Assembly: GCA_049582805.1 (NCBI GenBank)
Contig: JBAUUR010000012.1
Coordinates: 1 to 64,000 of the forward strand
Length of the DNA stretch: 64,000 bases
DNA from: CAVXFS01 sp049582805
GTDB lineage: Bacteria > Pseudomonadota > Gammaproteobacteria > Burkholderiales > Gallionellaceae
Reading direction: 5' to 3'
The translations under genes were made by a program, and so were the position numbers. Under the pieces are notes generated by a model, which saw only the letters and a program-made list of their open reading frames with translations, was not told where the DNA came from and ran no database searches. Positions 16,979 to 25,906 of this stretch are shown piece by piece. Each line of letters begins with the position of its first letter. Position 1 is the stretch's first letter.

Positions 16979-17291
16979 GGCATCGTTTCAATCCTGATGC
17001 TGGAGAATATTTATGGTGATGACTATAGCAGCGGGAAACCCTATCTTCAACGCGGGCTGATAATGTGAAAGATTTCAAAGCTCGGCACGCCTCCGCAACG
17101 AGGGCCTGATATTGCTGGAAAAAGCCTGGCAAATAAACCCCACTGCAGACGCGGAATCAAGGCCAGATGAGCCTGCGCCGTAGATATGCCGCCAAACGGT
17201 CGGAACAAGCGGACTATCGTATTTTTCTGGCATGCCGCATTGAAGCACAAGCTGGTAAAGTAGCGCTAAATGGTACAATACAAATTCTGTT
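16979..17291. other. Gene-free intergenic region of about 310 bases
   Basis: This gap separates two divergently oriented genes and must contain both promoters. A TACAAT hexamer at 17274-17279 could be a -10 box for the downstream DUF4149 gene, but no matching -35 lies at normal spacing. The short frames in it have no recognisable protein features. Confidence 0.35.
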
Positions 17292-17753
17292 ATGAAGAAG
17301 ATCACCAATATTTTGGCCGTGGTAGCCATCACCGCGTGGGTCGGCGGTATGTGGGGCATCGGGTATCTGGCAGTACCGGTGTTATTCCGGACATTGCCGG
17401 ATAAAATGCTGGCGGGGTTGCTGGCCGGCAAGATGTTCACCCTGGTCGCCTATGTCGGCATGGTCAGTGCCTGTTATCTGCTGCTCCAGCAGTTGGCCAC
17501 ATCCGGTAGCGCGGCACTTCGGCTCACGGCTTTTCGCGTCGCGGGCGTTATGCTGCTGCTTACATTGGTCGGGCAATTCGGCCTTCAGCCGATCATGGCA
17601 GACTTGAAGGCCCAGGCCTTTCCCGAAGACGTCATGCACAGCGTTTATGCCGGCCGCTTCGACACCTTCCATCATGTGGCCAGCGCACTTTACGTGGTAC
17701 AAAGCCTGCTGGGCATCGTGCTGGTGCTCAAAGCAAAAATCGATAGCGCTTGA
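17292..17753 (+). CDS. DUF4149 family membrane protein
   Basis: The 153-residue protein has four predicted transmembrane helices (about residues 6-28, 42-66, 80-100 and 128-147). The WVGGMWGIGYLAVPVLF start is typical of DUF4149 proteins, and an HH pair in DTFHHVAS precedes the last helix. Its function is unknown; relatives are found widely in betaproteobacteria, often next to a copper-type or haem protein. It is followed after 135 bases by a small lipoprotein gene on the same strand. Confidence 0.75.
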   Translation: MKKITNILAVVAITAWVGGMWGIGYLAVPVLFRTLPDKMLAGLLAGKMFTLVAYVGMVSACYLLLQQLATSGSAALRLTAFRVAGVMLLLTLVGQFGLQPIMADLKAQAFPEDVMHSVYAGRFDTFHHVASALYVVQSLLGIVLVLKAKIDSA

Positions 17754-17888
17754 TTCAAACCGATCAAGCGGATGGTTCGGAAACAGGATGCGTTATTCCC
17801 GGACTGAACTGGCAAGACCGCGTGCGAACCGGCAAGTCAGCTCGAACTGCCTGATTTGATGTACTGTATATCATTGAAGGAGGCAAAT

Positions 17889-18086
17889 ATGAAATTCGCC
17901 ATACTGATGCCTGTCCTGCTGGCTTCCATGATTTTGGCCGCGTGCGGGAAAGAGAATGATCACCACGATGCGCCAAAGTTGTTCGAGGATCAGCGCGCCA
18001 TGCTGGACAAGGCGAAAAATGTCGGCAACACGCTACAGCAACAGGCGGATGAACAAAAAAAAGAACTAGACCAGCAATCCCAGTGA
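17889..18086 (+). CDS. Small lipoprotein, 65 residues
   Basis: The start ATG 17889 sits behind a strong GGAGG site and gives MKFAILMPVLLASMILAACG, a lipoprotein signal with the lipobox ILAAC (Cys20). The remaining 45 residues are charged and helical (KNVGNTLQQQADEQKKELDQQ), likely a short coiled coil in the periplasm. The longer frame with an upstream start lacks a ribosome site. Its function is unknown. It precedes the HD phosphodiesterase gene by 30 bases and may share a transcript. Confidence 0.75.
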   Translation: MKFAILMPVLLASMILAACGKENDHHDAPKLFEDQRAMLDKAKNVGNTLQQQADEQKKELDQQSQ

Positions 18087-18116
18087 CAAATCCTTCCGGG
18101 TCACCATTGTGCATTT

Positions 18117-19079
18117 ATGAACACAAATCCACCTCCTTTCACCCTGGGTGAGATCGACACAATATTCAGCAACGTCGATCCTGAAGTGGTATGGCACAAG
18201 GCCATGGGTATTGTCATGCGCATCAGTCCTGATTATGACTCATCGCTGACGCGCGCCGTGTTTAAGGACGTGATGCGTCTGTTCCGGGGTGAGTATCCCG
18301 GTTATTTCGCCATCCAGACGCCGTATCACGATCAACGGCATACGCTGGATGTCTTCATGTGCGCCATCAGATTGATGCATGGCATGCATCTCTCGGGCAC
18401 CCGTTTTGATGACCAGGATATTTCGCTGGTTTTTATCGCAACACTGATGCATGACCTCGGCTATGCGCAGCATGAAGGAGAAGAAGGCGGAACCGGAGCG
18501 AAGTTCACCAGATCCCATGTTTCACGCGGCATCGATTTCATGCGGAATTACCTTGGCAATCTGAATTGCCCGCCCGCCTATGCCGAATCCCTGAAATTCA
18601 TCATGCGCAGCACTGACGTGGATTTTCCGTTCCAGAATATCGGTTTCCCGGATCAGCGTTCCCGCTTGCTGGGCCAGATTGTCGGGACTGCCGACATCGT
18701 TGGTCAAATGGCTGATCGCGCCTATCTGGAAAAATTGCAGTACCTCTACCTGGAATTCAAGGAAGCAAATTTGGGGGATTACCAAAGCACCTATGACCTG
18801 CTGTGCAAGACCAGGAGTTTTTACGAGTTCACTCTTGAAAAACTGGATGGGACATACAACAGCCTGTATACCAAATTATCTTTCTATTTCCTGGATACGA
18901 TGGGAGTCGACAATAACTACTATCTGGAATCCATCGAAAAGAACATCGCTTACCTGTCGAAAATCACCGCCCTGAATGAGGAGCAATACCAAGCCATGCT
19001 CAAGCGCAGCAGCAAGCTGGAGAAACCAGAAAATACGGACGAAGCGAATTCTTCCAGTGGCAGCCATTCAGCTGCGTGA
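18117..19079 (+). CDS. HD-domain (class I cyclic nucleotide PDE-like) phosphohydrolase
   Basis: The 320-residue protein carries the metal-binding pattern of 3',5'-cyclic nucleotide phosphodiesterases: YHDQRH (His71, His75) and MHDLGY (His112, Asp113), followed by helices and an Asp in GTADIVGQMADRAYLE. It probably hydrolyses a cyclic nucleotide or dinucleotide in the cytoplasm; the substrate cannot be read. Its last codons overlap the start of a truncated haemoglobin gene by four bases, so the two are translationally coupled, suggesting gas or redox-linked signalling. Confidence 0.8.
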   Translation: MNTNPPPFTLGEIDTIFSNVDPEVVWHKAMGIVMRISPDYDSSLTRAVFKDVMRLFRGEYPGYFAIQTPYHDQRHTLDVFMCAIRLMHGMHLSGTRFDDQDISLVFIATLMHDLGYAQHEGEEGGTGAKFTRSHVSRGIDFMRNYLGNLNCPPAYAESLKFIMRSTDVDFPFQNIGFPDQRSRLLGQIVGTADIVGQMADRAYLEKLQYLYLEFKEANLGDYQSTYDLLCKTRSFYEFTLEKLDGTYNSLYTKLSFYFLDTMGVDNNYYLESIEKNIAYLSKITALNEEQYQAMLKRSSKLEKPENTDEANSSSGSHSAA

Positions 19080-19471
19080 GCTCCATGCTGCCTTTATCCC
19101 ACTACGAGCGCATTGGCGGCGAAAAAAAAGTGCGCGAGCTGGTACAACGCTTCTACCGGATGATGGACGAGCTTCCCGAATCCCATGGCATACGCAAACT
19201 CCATCCGGCAGACCTGAAAAGTTCAGAAGACAAACTGTTCAAGTTCCTGTCCGGCTGGATGGGAGGCCCGCAGTTGTATGTTCAGGAACACGGCGAAGCC
19301 ATGTTGCGGCGGCGCCACCTGCCTTTCCCCATCGGCGACGCTGAGCGGGATCAGTGGCTGATGTGCATGAAACAGGCCCTGCAGGAAGTCGTCGAGAATG
19401 ACCAACTGCGCAACGAACTGCTCGCTTCCTTAACCAAGGTGGCGGAGCACATGCGCAACCGACCAGCCTGA
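19076..19471 (+). CDS. Group II truncated haemoglobin
   Basis: The 131-residue globin shows YERIGGEKKVRELVQRFYRMMDE at the N-terminus (Tyr B10 region), GPQLYVQEHGEAMLRRRHLPFPIG with the proximal His in RRRH, and the Trp G8 of group II globins in DQWLMCM. Such proteins bind O2, NO or peroxide. The start is GTG 19076, overlapping the phosphodiesterase stop; ATG 19085 is an alternative. Coupling to an HD phosphodiesterase suggests that the haem protein modulates or protects that signalling step. Confidence 0.9.
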   Translation: MSSMLPLSHYERIGGEKKVRELVQRFYRMMDELPESHGIRKLHPADLKSSEDKLFKFLSGWMGGPQLYVQEHGEAMLRRRHLPFPIGDAERDQWLMCMKQALQEVVENDQLRNELLASLTKVAEHMRNRPA

Positions 19472-19590
19472 TTTCCTCCCGCCAGCCAATGACAACTCCA
19501 CTCCACACGCGACGGGTCGCTTAGTGGATTGCGGATGTTCAGTGCTCCACGCAGGGACCGGCAGTTTGCATGGCACCTGAAGTTAAATTA

Positions 19591-19878
19591 CCACCGGCAA
19601 AGCCGGTGGCTTATTGGGTGAGCCCCTCAAAGGGGCCGATAAACCCGTGAGCCGCCCAGGGCGGCTGGTTTTTGCTCCTTCCCCCTTGCAGGGGGAAGGT
19701 TGGGATGGGGGTAGAACAGTGGAGATGCAAAGTTTCTACCCCCTCCCTAGCCCTCCCCCTGCAACGGGGAGAGCGAAGCGAGGGGGCCGAACGATATTGC
19801 TTAGTTTTTACTTCGCTCTTTCATGACCGCTGGAACGGTCAAACCTAACGGAGTCCCGCATATCCGGGGGTTTACCTT
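19591..19878. repeat. Hairpin-rich non-coding element, possible IS200/IS605-type derivative
   Basis: About 290 bases carry a chain of perfect hairpins: CCACCGGC/GCCGGTGG at 19591-19609, GCCCC/GGGGC, GCCGCCC/GGGCGGC, CTTCCCCC/GGGGGAAG and GACCG/CGGTC near the right end. They are followed by AACGGAGTCCCGCATATCC and a GGGGGTTTACC tail. Subterminal hairpins at both ends are a feature of IS200/IS605 relatives, so this may be a non-autonomous copy. The middle (19675-19790) includes the CCCTCTCCC-type repeat. No protein is encoded. Confidence 0.45.
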
Positions 19879-19884
19879 AGTTAA

Positions 19885-21789
19885 TTAACTCCCGCCCATC
19901 TCCAGCATCAGTTGATTCACGCGCTTGACGAAACCCGCGGGGTCGTCAAGTTGCCCGCCTTCGGCCAGCAAGGCCTGGTCGAACAGCACTGCCGCCCAGT
20001 CGTCGAAACGCTGGTCCTCGTTTTTCAAGCGCAATACCACCGGATGCCTGGGATTGATTTCCAGAATCGGCGGCGAGTTGGGCGCTTTCTGTCCGGCAGA
20101 CTTCAACAAGCGCGCCAGGTTGCCGCCAATGTCGTGCTCATCCGCCACCAGGCAGGCCGGGGAATCGGTCAATCGGTGCGTGACGCGCACTTCCTTCACG
20201 CGGCCTGCGAGGCTGTCCTTGATTTTGCCGGTCAAATCCCTTAATTCGTCCGCTTCCTTTTCCTGTTCCTGCTTTTCCGTTGCATCTTCCAGCTTGCCCA
20301 GATCCAGACCGCCCTTGGCCACGGAAACCAGTTGCTTCCCATCGAACTCGGCAAGGTTGCTCACCACCCATTCATCCACGCGATCCGACAACAGCAATAC
20401 TTCGATGCCCTTCTTGCGGAACACTTCCAGGTGCGGGCTGTTTTTCGCGGCGTTGAAGGTCTCGGCAGTGACATAGTAGATTTTCTCCTGGCCTTCCTTC
20501 ATGCGGTTGATATAGTCCTTGAGCGACACGGTTTCGTCTGCGCTGTCGGCCTGCGTCGAGGCAAAGCGCAGCAGCCCGGCGATCTTGTCCTTGTTGGTGA
20601 AATCCTCACCTATGCCTTCTTTCAGCACCCTGCCGAATTCGCCCCAGAATTTTGCATATTTCTCCTGGTCGTTCTCGGCCAGGTCGGACAACATACCCAG
20701 CACCTTGCTCGTGCATCCCTTGCGGATGGCTTCGATGTCCTTCGATTCCTGCAGAATCTCGCGTGACACGTTGAGCGGCAGGTCGGAAGAATCCACCACG
20801 CCGCGCACGAAGCGCAGGTAAAGCGGCATCAATTGTTCGGCATCGTCCATGATGAACACACGGCGCACGTAGAGCTTGATGCCATGGCGCGCATTGCGGT
20901 CCCACATATCGAACGGCGCGCGCGCCGGGATATAGAGCAGTTGCGTGTATTCCTGCCGTCCCTCGACGCGCGCATGCGTCCATGCCAGCGGATCGTCATA
21001 GTCGTGGCCGACGTGCTTGTAGAATTCCTTGTACTGTTCCTCGGTGATCTCGTTCTTGCTGCGCGTCCATAGCGCGGACGCCTGATTGACAGTCTCGTCC
21101 TCGTCCAGTATTTCGTTCTTGCCGTCCTTCCACTCTTCCTTCTTCATCAGGATGGGCTGCACGATGTGGTTGGAATACTTGCGGATGATATTGCGCAGCT
21201 GATGGCCGTCCAGCAGGTCGTCCTGGCCGTCACGCAGGTGCAGGGTGATCTCGGTGCCGCGCGCTGGCCTGTCCGTCATCTCGATGGAGAATTCGCCGCC
21301 GCCATCGGATTCCCAGCGCACGCCCTGGTCCGCGTTCTCGCCAGCGCGGCGCGTGAGCACCGTCACCCTGTCGGCCACGATGAAGGCGGAATAGAAACCC
21401 ACGCCGAACTGGCCGATCAGATGCGCGTCCTTCTGTTGGTCGCCCGATAACCGGGTAAAGAATTCGCGCGTGCCGGACTTGGCAATGGTGCCGAGATTGG
21501 CGATCACTTCGTCGCGGTTCATGCCGACGCCGTTGTCGGCAATGGTCAGCGTGTGCGCATCCTTGTCATAGCTGATGCGGATGTTCAGCTCGGAATCGTT
21601 CTCGAACAGGGAGGCATTGTGCAGCGCCTCGAAGCGCAGCTTGTCGCAGGCATCGGAGGCATTGGAAATCAATTCACGCAGGAAAATCTCGCGGTTGGAA
21701 TACAGCGAGTGGATCATCAATTGCAGAAGCTGTTTCACCTCGGTCTGGAAGCCCAGGGTTTCGCGGGTACTGGTAGCGGTTTCGGTCAT
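19885..21789 (-). CDS. htpG: Chaperone HtpG (Hsp90)
   Basis: The 634-residue Hsp90 begins at ATG 21789 behind GGAGAAAGC. The N-terminal ATPase domain is complete: the NREIFLRELISNASDACDKLR helix, DNGVGM, GTIAKSGTREF and GQFGVGFYSAF. The middle domain contains the RRVFIMDD and LPLNVSREILQ motifs, and the C-terminal dimerisation region is present. It assists late folding of client proteins in the cytoplasm. The longer frame to 21918 has no ribosome site and lacks homology, so it was rejected. The gene stands alone with a hairpin region downstream. Confidence 0.96.
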   Translation of the reverse strand: MTETATSTRETLGFQTEVKQLLQLMIHSLYSNREIFLRELISNASDACDKLRFEALHNASLFENDSELNIRISYDKDAHTLTIADNGVGMNRDEVIANLGTIAKSGTREFFTRLSGDQQKDAHLIGQFGVGFYSAFIVADRVTVLTRRAGENADQGVRWESDGGGEFSIEMTDRPARGTEITLHLRDGQDDLLDGHQLRNIIRKYSNHIVQPILMKKEEWKDGKNEILDEDETVNQASALWTRSKNEITEEQYKEFYKHVGHDYDDPLAWTHARVEGRQEYTQLLYIPARAPFDMWDRNARHGIKLYVRRVFIMDDAEQLMPLYLRFVRGVVDSSDLPLNVSREILQESKDIEAIRKGCTSKVLGMLSDLAENDQEKYAKFWGEFGRVLKEGIGEDFTNKDKIAGLLRFASTQADSADETVSLKDYINRMKEGQEKIYYVTAETFNAAKNSPHLEVFRKKGIEVLLLSDRVDEWVVSNLAEFDGKQLVSVAKGGLDLGKLEDATEKQEQEKEADELRDLTGKIKDSLAGRVKEVRVTHRLTDSPACLVADEHDIGGNLARLLKSAGQKAPNSPPILEINPRHPVVLRLKNEDQRFDDWAAVLFDQALLAEGGQLDDPAGFVKRVNQLMLEMGGS

Positions 21790-21850
21790 TGCTTTCTCCG
21801 TTGGTAATGGACGCTGGATGATCGGCCAGATTGGGGCAGAATTGCGAATT

Positions 21851-22429
21851 TCAAGGGGAAGCCGCGAGAGACTTCTCCAGCACCTCGAAACGCAGCCCTT
21901 CCACCTTGGGCAAACCAAATCTCGGATCAGCGGAAGGGAACGGCTTGGTCTGGCCGGTGCGCCGGAAGCCGCGCCGCTGGTAATAGGCGATCAATTCATG
22001 GCGCAGCGTGATCACTTGCATCTGCATGCGTGTTGCACCCCATTCCGTCCGGACGAAATGCTCCGCCGTCGCCATGACGCGGCTGCCCAGTCCGCGTCCC
22101 TGCATTACAGGCTTGATGACCAGCATCCCCAGGTAAGCGGTCGCCGCATCCACCCGCTCCAGATGCACCGAACCGATGATCTCGTCGCCAAGCAGGCACA
22201 GCAGGATCACCGAACCGGCCAGCCCGAGCAGGCGCGCTATTTCCTCCGCATCGGTGCGTTGCCCGCCCAATAGATCAGCCTCGGTCGTCCACCCGGCGCG
22301 GCTTGATTCCCCGCGATAGGCCGAATTGACCAGCGCGACGATGGCGTCCACGTCCGCCGCTGTGGCACGGCGGAAAAAAAGGTTACTGCTGGTCTCACCC
22401 CGGCGTTCCTGTGGGGATGCGGAGGTCAT
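21851..22429 (-). CDS. GNAT family N-acetyltransferase
   Basis: The 192-residue protein has the acetyltransferase core: a FFRRATAADVDAIVALVNSAY start, IIGSVHLERVD, YLGMLVIKPVMQGRGLGSRVMATAE containing the acetyl-CoA pyrophosphate loop (QGRGLG), and YYQRRGFRRTG. The substrate is unknown. ATG 22429 overlaps the stop of the glyoxalase-fold gene upstream (ATGA), so the two are coupled; earlier in-frame starts lie inside that gene and were not chosen. Confidence 0.85.
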   Translation of the reverse strand: MTSASPQERRGETSSNLFFRRATAADVDAIVALVNSAYRGESSRAGWTTEADLLGGQRTDAEEIARLLGLAGSVILLCLLGDEIIGSVHLERVDAATAYLGMLVIKPVMQGRGLGSRVMATAEHFVRTEWGATRMQMQVITLRHELIAYYQRRGFRRTGQTKPFPSADPRFGLPKVEGLRFEVLEKSLAASP

Positions 22430-22821
22430 TCGGAACCCTCGCGGATTTCGATGAACTCCAGCGCGTTGCCATCCGGGTCGCGGCAAAACAGCGCGCGGCG
22501 GCCCGATTTGTTCAGCGTACAGGCAACGCCCGCTGCTGCCAGCCGACGCATCAATTCTTCCAGATCATTGACCGCCAGCGCCACATGGCGGTCGCGGCCG
22601 CCGTGCCGCGGGTGCTGGGGGTGCTGCAATCCTGCTTCCGGGTTGGACAGTTGCATCAGGTGGATTTGCTGGTTCGCGCCGACCTCATACCACACCCCGG
22701 GATAGCCCAGGTCGGGGCGCGCCGGACTGGGCAAAAAACCCAGCAACGTTTCGTAAAAAATACGCGAACGTCCCAGGTCGGCCGTCAGGAACGAAGCATG
22801 CAGCAAGGCGGAGATTTTCAT
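22426..22821 (-). CDS. VOC (glyoxalase/bleomycin-resistance/dioxygenase) superfamily protein
   Basis: The 131-residue protein has the paired beta-alpha-beta-beta-beta modules of the VOC fold: HASFLTADLGRSRIFYETLLGF, VWYEVGANQQIHLMQL, HVALAVNDLEELMRRLAAAG and RDPDGNALEFIEI. Metal ligands in His8, His54, His80 and Glu (LEFIE) positions are plausible. The reaction is not identifiable. It is the first gene of a two-gene unit with the GNAT gene. Confidence 0.85.
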   Translation of the reverse strand: MKISALLHASFLTADLGRSRIFYETLLGFLPSPARPDLGYPGVWYEVGANQQIHLMQLSNPEAGLQHPQHPRHGGRDRHVALAVNDLEELMRRLAAAGVACTLNKSGRRALFCRDPDGNALEFIEIREGSE

Positions 22822-23089
22822 TATTCAATGTGGTTCAAGTGATCCGCACACTATAAGAGCGCTGTATCTGCAAGGCAATTCCACTAACTTGATTAAAATA
22901 GCGCGTGGGCAAGGCATTTCTGAAAAAATGCAAATTCAGGCCCCAGATTTCCCTGAAAACACAGAGACAGCGCAGGTTCGAGGTATTTCGACCGTCGAAA
23001 ATGGAAGATGGCTGCATTTGCAACAGCCGATGTTTTCCCTCTGTGTTCTCTTTGGGTATCTGTTTTTTTAAAAAAATGCGGGGGTAACG
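22822..23089. other. Intergenic region upstream of the aldo/keto reductase gene
   Basis: This divergent gap has an A/T-rich centre and phrases resembling the ACACAGAG..CTCTGTGTTCTC dispersed repeat (22958-23050), which form a loose inverted repeat. Short frames across it are low-complexity and not conserved in appearance. No promoter is assigned. Confidence 0.35.
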
Positions 23090-24124
23090 ATGGACTACCG
23101 GCAATTGGGCGACAGCGATTTGAGTGTATCAGCATTGTGCCTCGGCACGATGACCTTCGGCGAACAGAACAGCGAGGCAGATGCCCACGCCCAGCTTGAT
23201 TTTGCCATATCGCGCGGGGTCAATTTCATCGATACCGCCGAGATGTATCCGGTTCCTCCGCGTGCTGAAACACAGGGGCGCACCGAGAGTTATATCGGCT
23301 CGTGGTTGAAACACCAGCAGCGCAACAAACTGATCGTCGCCACCAAGTTTGCCGGGCCATCGCGCGGGTTTGCCTGGATACGCAACGGCCCGCGCGTCAA
23401 CCGCAAACACATCACCGCCGCAATAGACGGCAGCCTGAAACGGTTGCAGACCGACTATGTGGACCTCTATCAGATTCATTGGCCGGATCGTTATGTGCCT
23501 ATGTTCGGCGGAACCAGCTATGACGTTGCGCAGGAGCACGACAGCACGCCGATCGCCGAACAACTGCAAGCGCTGGCGGATCTGGTCAAGGCCGGCAAGG
23601 TGCGTCACATCGGCCTCAGCAATGAGACGCCGTGGGGGGTATGCGAATTCGTTAGATGTGCGGAAAAATTCGGGCTGCCGAAGATCGTAACCGTGCAGAA
23701 CGCCTATCACTTGATGAACCGCACCTTCGAGACAGGACTGGCAGAAGCGTGCCGCCACCTGCATGTCGGGTTGCTGGCATATAGCCCGCTGGCGTTCGGC
23801 TGGCTCAGCGGAAAATACCTCGCCGACCCAAACGCAAAGGGACGCATCACGCTCTTTTCCGCCTTTGGACAACGCTACGCGAAACCCAACGTGCCTGCGG
23901 CAAGCAAGGAATATGTGCGCATCTCACAGGAAGCCGGCTTGAGCCCCGCACAGATGGCATTGGCCTTTGCACGCACGCGTTGGTTCAACTGCAGCGTGAT
24001 TCTCGGCGCAACGAATCTGGATCAGTTGCAGGAAAATCTGGACAGCGCCGAGGTGGTTTTATCGGCAGAGGTGCTGGAACAAATCGAGTCGGTGCATAAG
24101 ATGTATCCGAATCCGGCGCCTTGA
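23090..24124 (+). CDS. Aldo/keto reductase (Tas-like)
   Basis: The 344-residue TIM-barrel oxidoreductase contains GTMTFGEQNSEADAHAQLD, NFIDTAEMYP (catalytic Asp and Tyr), LIVATKFAGP (Lys), VDLYQIHWPDRY (His) and the NADP-binding end SVILGATNLDQLQENLDS. This combination, with the PPRAETQGRTE insertion, matches the Tas subgroup of E. coli. It probably reduces small aldehydes or ketones with NADPH. A GGGGG tract precedes ATG 23090. It is a single gene. Confidence 0.9.
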   Translation: MDYRQLGDSDLSVSALCLGTMTFGEQNSEADAHAQLDFAISRGVNFIDTAEMYPVPPRAETQGRTESYIGSWLKHQQRNKLIVATKFAGPSRGFAWIRNGPRVNRKHITAAIDGSLKRLQTDYVDLYQIHWPDRYVPMFGGTSYDVAQEHDSTPIAEQLQALADLVKAGKVRHIGLSNETPWGVCEFVRCAEKFGLPKIVTVQNAYHLMNRTFETGLAEACRHLHVGLLAYSPLAFGWLSGKYLADPNAKGRITLFSAFGQRYAKPNVPAASKEYVRISQEAGLSPAQMALAFARTRWFNCSVILGATNLDQLQENLDSAEVVLSAEVLEQIESVHKMYPNPAP

Positions 24125-24694
24125 TACATTCATACACAGCGACATAAATCTACTGCGCGAACTGGCATCGGGGTCGCGCGGTGCTCGGCATCCTCATATA
24201 CTCGCATGTTTACTCCGGTGCCTGCGCTCCGGGCTTCCCCAATGCCAACCCGCTCGCCACGATTTCTGTCGCTATGTATAGATCATGCCAGAGATTCCAT
24301 GTCGGAGTGTGCGCCATCGCTGCATCAAGGACGAAAAAATCGGGGCAGTTGCCTGCCCCGATAAGACTAGGTATTGCACCTAGGGGGGAGAAACAAAACA
24401 TGTTGCGGTGCGGCAATTGAACCGAACCGCAACAATCAGACTCCAGTGATGCCGTAAAGTTCGCTTGCAATTTACCCAATTTCAGGGAATAAAGCCATGA
24501 CAGTTCATCCGCTTCCGGACTTCAGGAATGAATGGAAAAAATTCCGGACAATCGGTCAAGATCAGGGATTGAACGGCTATGGGATTGGCCTGTGCTGACG
24601 CAATCCATGAATCGGCTGACGCAGGGCGCGCTTACCACGTTCAGTTTCCGTCATTCCGCGAAAACCAGCGCAGCGAACTACGGCGGGAATGACG
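24125..24694. other. Gene-free region of 570 bases with structured elements
   Basis: No protein-coding frame of convincing quality is present. The region holds a minus-strand intrinsic terminator (24333-24360), a CTAGGT/ACCTAG hairpin (about 24368-24386) followed by a GGGGGGAG tract and an ATG with only six codons, and a GGAATGAC palindrome at its right end. The terminator lies 335 bases past the purT stop, so an independent small RNA on the minus strand is possible. Confidence 0.4.
24333..24360 (-). terminator. Intrinsic terminator on the minus strand
   Basis: Read on the minus strand, CGGGGCAG, a GCAA loop and CTGCCCCG form an 8-base-pair GC-rich stem followed by ATTTTTT. This is a textbook Rho-independent terminator. 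It could end the purT-exporter transcript or a short RNA starting within 24365-24690. Confidence 0.7.
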
Positions 24695-24697
24695 TCA
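24650..24697. repeat. GTCATTCC/GGAATGAC palindromic repeat
   Basis: Arms CGTCATTCCGC and GCGGGAATGACG enclose about 25 bases. The element belongs to the same family as those in hsdR and at 10974-11041, and its end touches the purT stop codon. Confidence 0.65.
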
Positions 24698-25906
24698 GAA
24701 TTTAACCGGCTTCACTTTCCCCGCTGCCAGGCTGGCCCGTTCCCTCGCCTGATCGGTATCCTTGCCGTTCGCCAACGCCACGCCCATGCGGCGCTTCCTG
24801 AAGGACTCCGGCTTGCCGAACAGGCGCAGATCACTTTGCGGGACGAGCAGTGCATCTGCCAGACCTTCGAAGGCGATGCCTTTCTCATCCAGTTGGCCAT
24901 AGATCACGGCGGAGGCGCCCGGCTCACGCAACGATACATCCACCGGCAGGCCGAGAATGGCGCGGGCATGCAGTTCGAATTCATTGAGCCGCTGGCTGCA
25001 CAGGGTGACCATGCCGGTGTCGTGCGGGCGCGGGCTGACTTCGCTGAACCAGACCTGGTCGCCCTTGACGAACAGCTCGACACCAAAGATTCCCAAACCG
25101 CCCAGATCGTCAGTGATCTGTCTGGCGATATCGCGGGCGCGTTGCAAGGCCAGAGGTGACATGGCCTGAGGCTGCCAGCTCTCGACGTAATCACCGCTCA
25201 CCTGCACATGGCCGATGGGTTCGCAGAAATGCGTTTCGATTTCTCCGTTCCCGCCGACCGCACGCACCGTAAGCTGCGTGATCTCGTAGTCAAAATTGAT
25301 CAAGCCCTCGACGATGACGCGCCCCTGATTCACGCGCGAAGCACTGGCGGCATAATCCCACGCAGCCTCCACTTCGCCGGCGTTGTCCACCCTGGACTGT
25401 CCCTTGCCGGAGGAGGACATCACCGGCTTGACGATGCATGGGTAGCCGATGCTTCCATCTATCGAGGCGCGCAGTTGTTCCAGGCTGCTGGCGAACTGGT
25501 AGGGCGAGGTTGGCAGCCGCAGCGTCTCGGCGGCAAGGCGGCGGAGGCCTTCGCGGTTCATCGTGAGTTGCGCGGCACGGGCCGTGGGGATGACTCGCGC
25601 CAGCCCTTCCTGCTCGATTTCCACCAACATGGCGGTGGCGATGGCCTCGATCTCCGGCACGATGAGGTGCGGGCGTTCCTGCTCGATCAATGCGCGCAAT
25701 GCCGCACCATCCGCCATGTTGATGACATGGGCGCGATGCGCAACCTGATGTCCCGGGGCATTGGCGTAGCGATCCACCGCGATGGTTTCCACGCCGAGGC
25801 GTTGCAGCGCGATGAGGACTTCCTTGCCCAGTTCGCCGCTGCCGAGCAGCATGACTTTGGTGGCGGAGGGACTCAGCGGCGTGCCGATTATGCGGTTGTT
25901 GCTCAT
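24695..25906 (-). CDS. purT: Formate-dependent phosphoribosylglycinamide formyltransferase PurT
   Basis: The 403-residue ATP-grasp enzyme matches PurT over its whole length: VMLLGSGELGKEVLIALQRLG and VDRYANAPGHQVAHRAHV, EIEAIATAMLVEIE, the ATP-binding CIVKPVMSSSGKGQS, and EVSPRPHDTGMVTL near the magnesium site. It makes formyl-GAR from formate and ATP in purine synthesis. The stop of the gene is at 24695, and its start overlaps an EamA-type exporter gene by four bases (ATGA). Confidence 0.95.
   Translation of the reverse strand: MSNNRIIGTPLSPSATKVMLLGSGELGKEVLIALQRLGVETIAVDRYANAPGHQVAHRAHVINMADGAALRALIEQERPHLIVPEIEAIATAMLVEIEQEGLARVIPTARAAQLTMNREGLRRLAAETLRLPTSPYQFASSLEQLRASIDGSIGYPCIVKPVMSSSGKGQSRVDNAGEVEAAWDYAASASRVNQGRVIVEGLINFDYEITQLTVRAVGGNGEIETHFCEPIGHVQVSGDYVESWQPQAMSPLALQRARDIARQITDDLGGLGIFGVELFVKGDQVWFSEVSPRPHDTGMVTLCSQRLNEFELHARAILGLPVDVSLREPGASAVIYGQLDEKGIAFEGLADALLVPQSDLRLFGKPESFRKRRMGVALANGKDTDQARERASLAAGKVKPVKF

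Noticed and set aside
17866..17885. ACTGTATATCATT as a possible LexA box before the lipoprotein gene
   Set aside because: The right half of the LexA palindrome is missing.
22835..23104. Overlapping short frames upstream of the aldo/keto reductase
   Set aside because: They derive from A/T-rich repeat phrases (ACACAGAG..CTCTGTG) and have no ribosome sites or known motifs.
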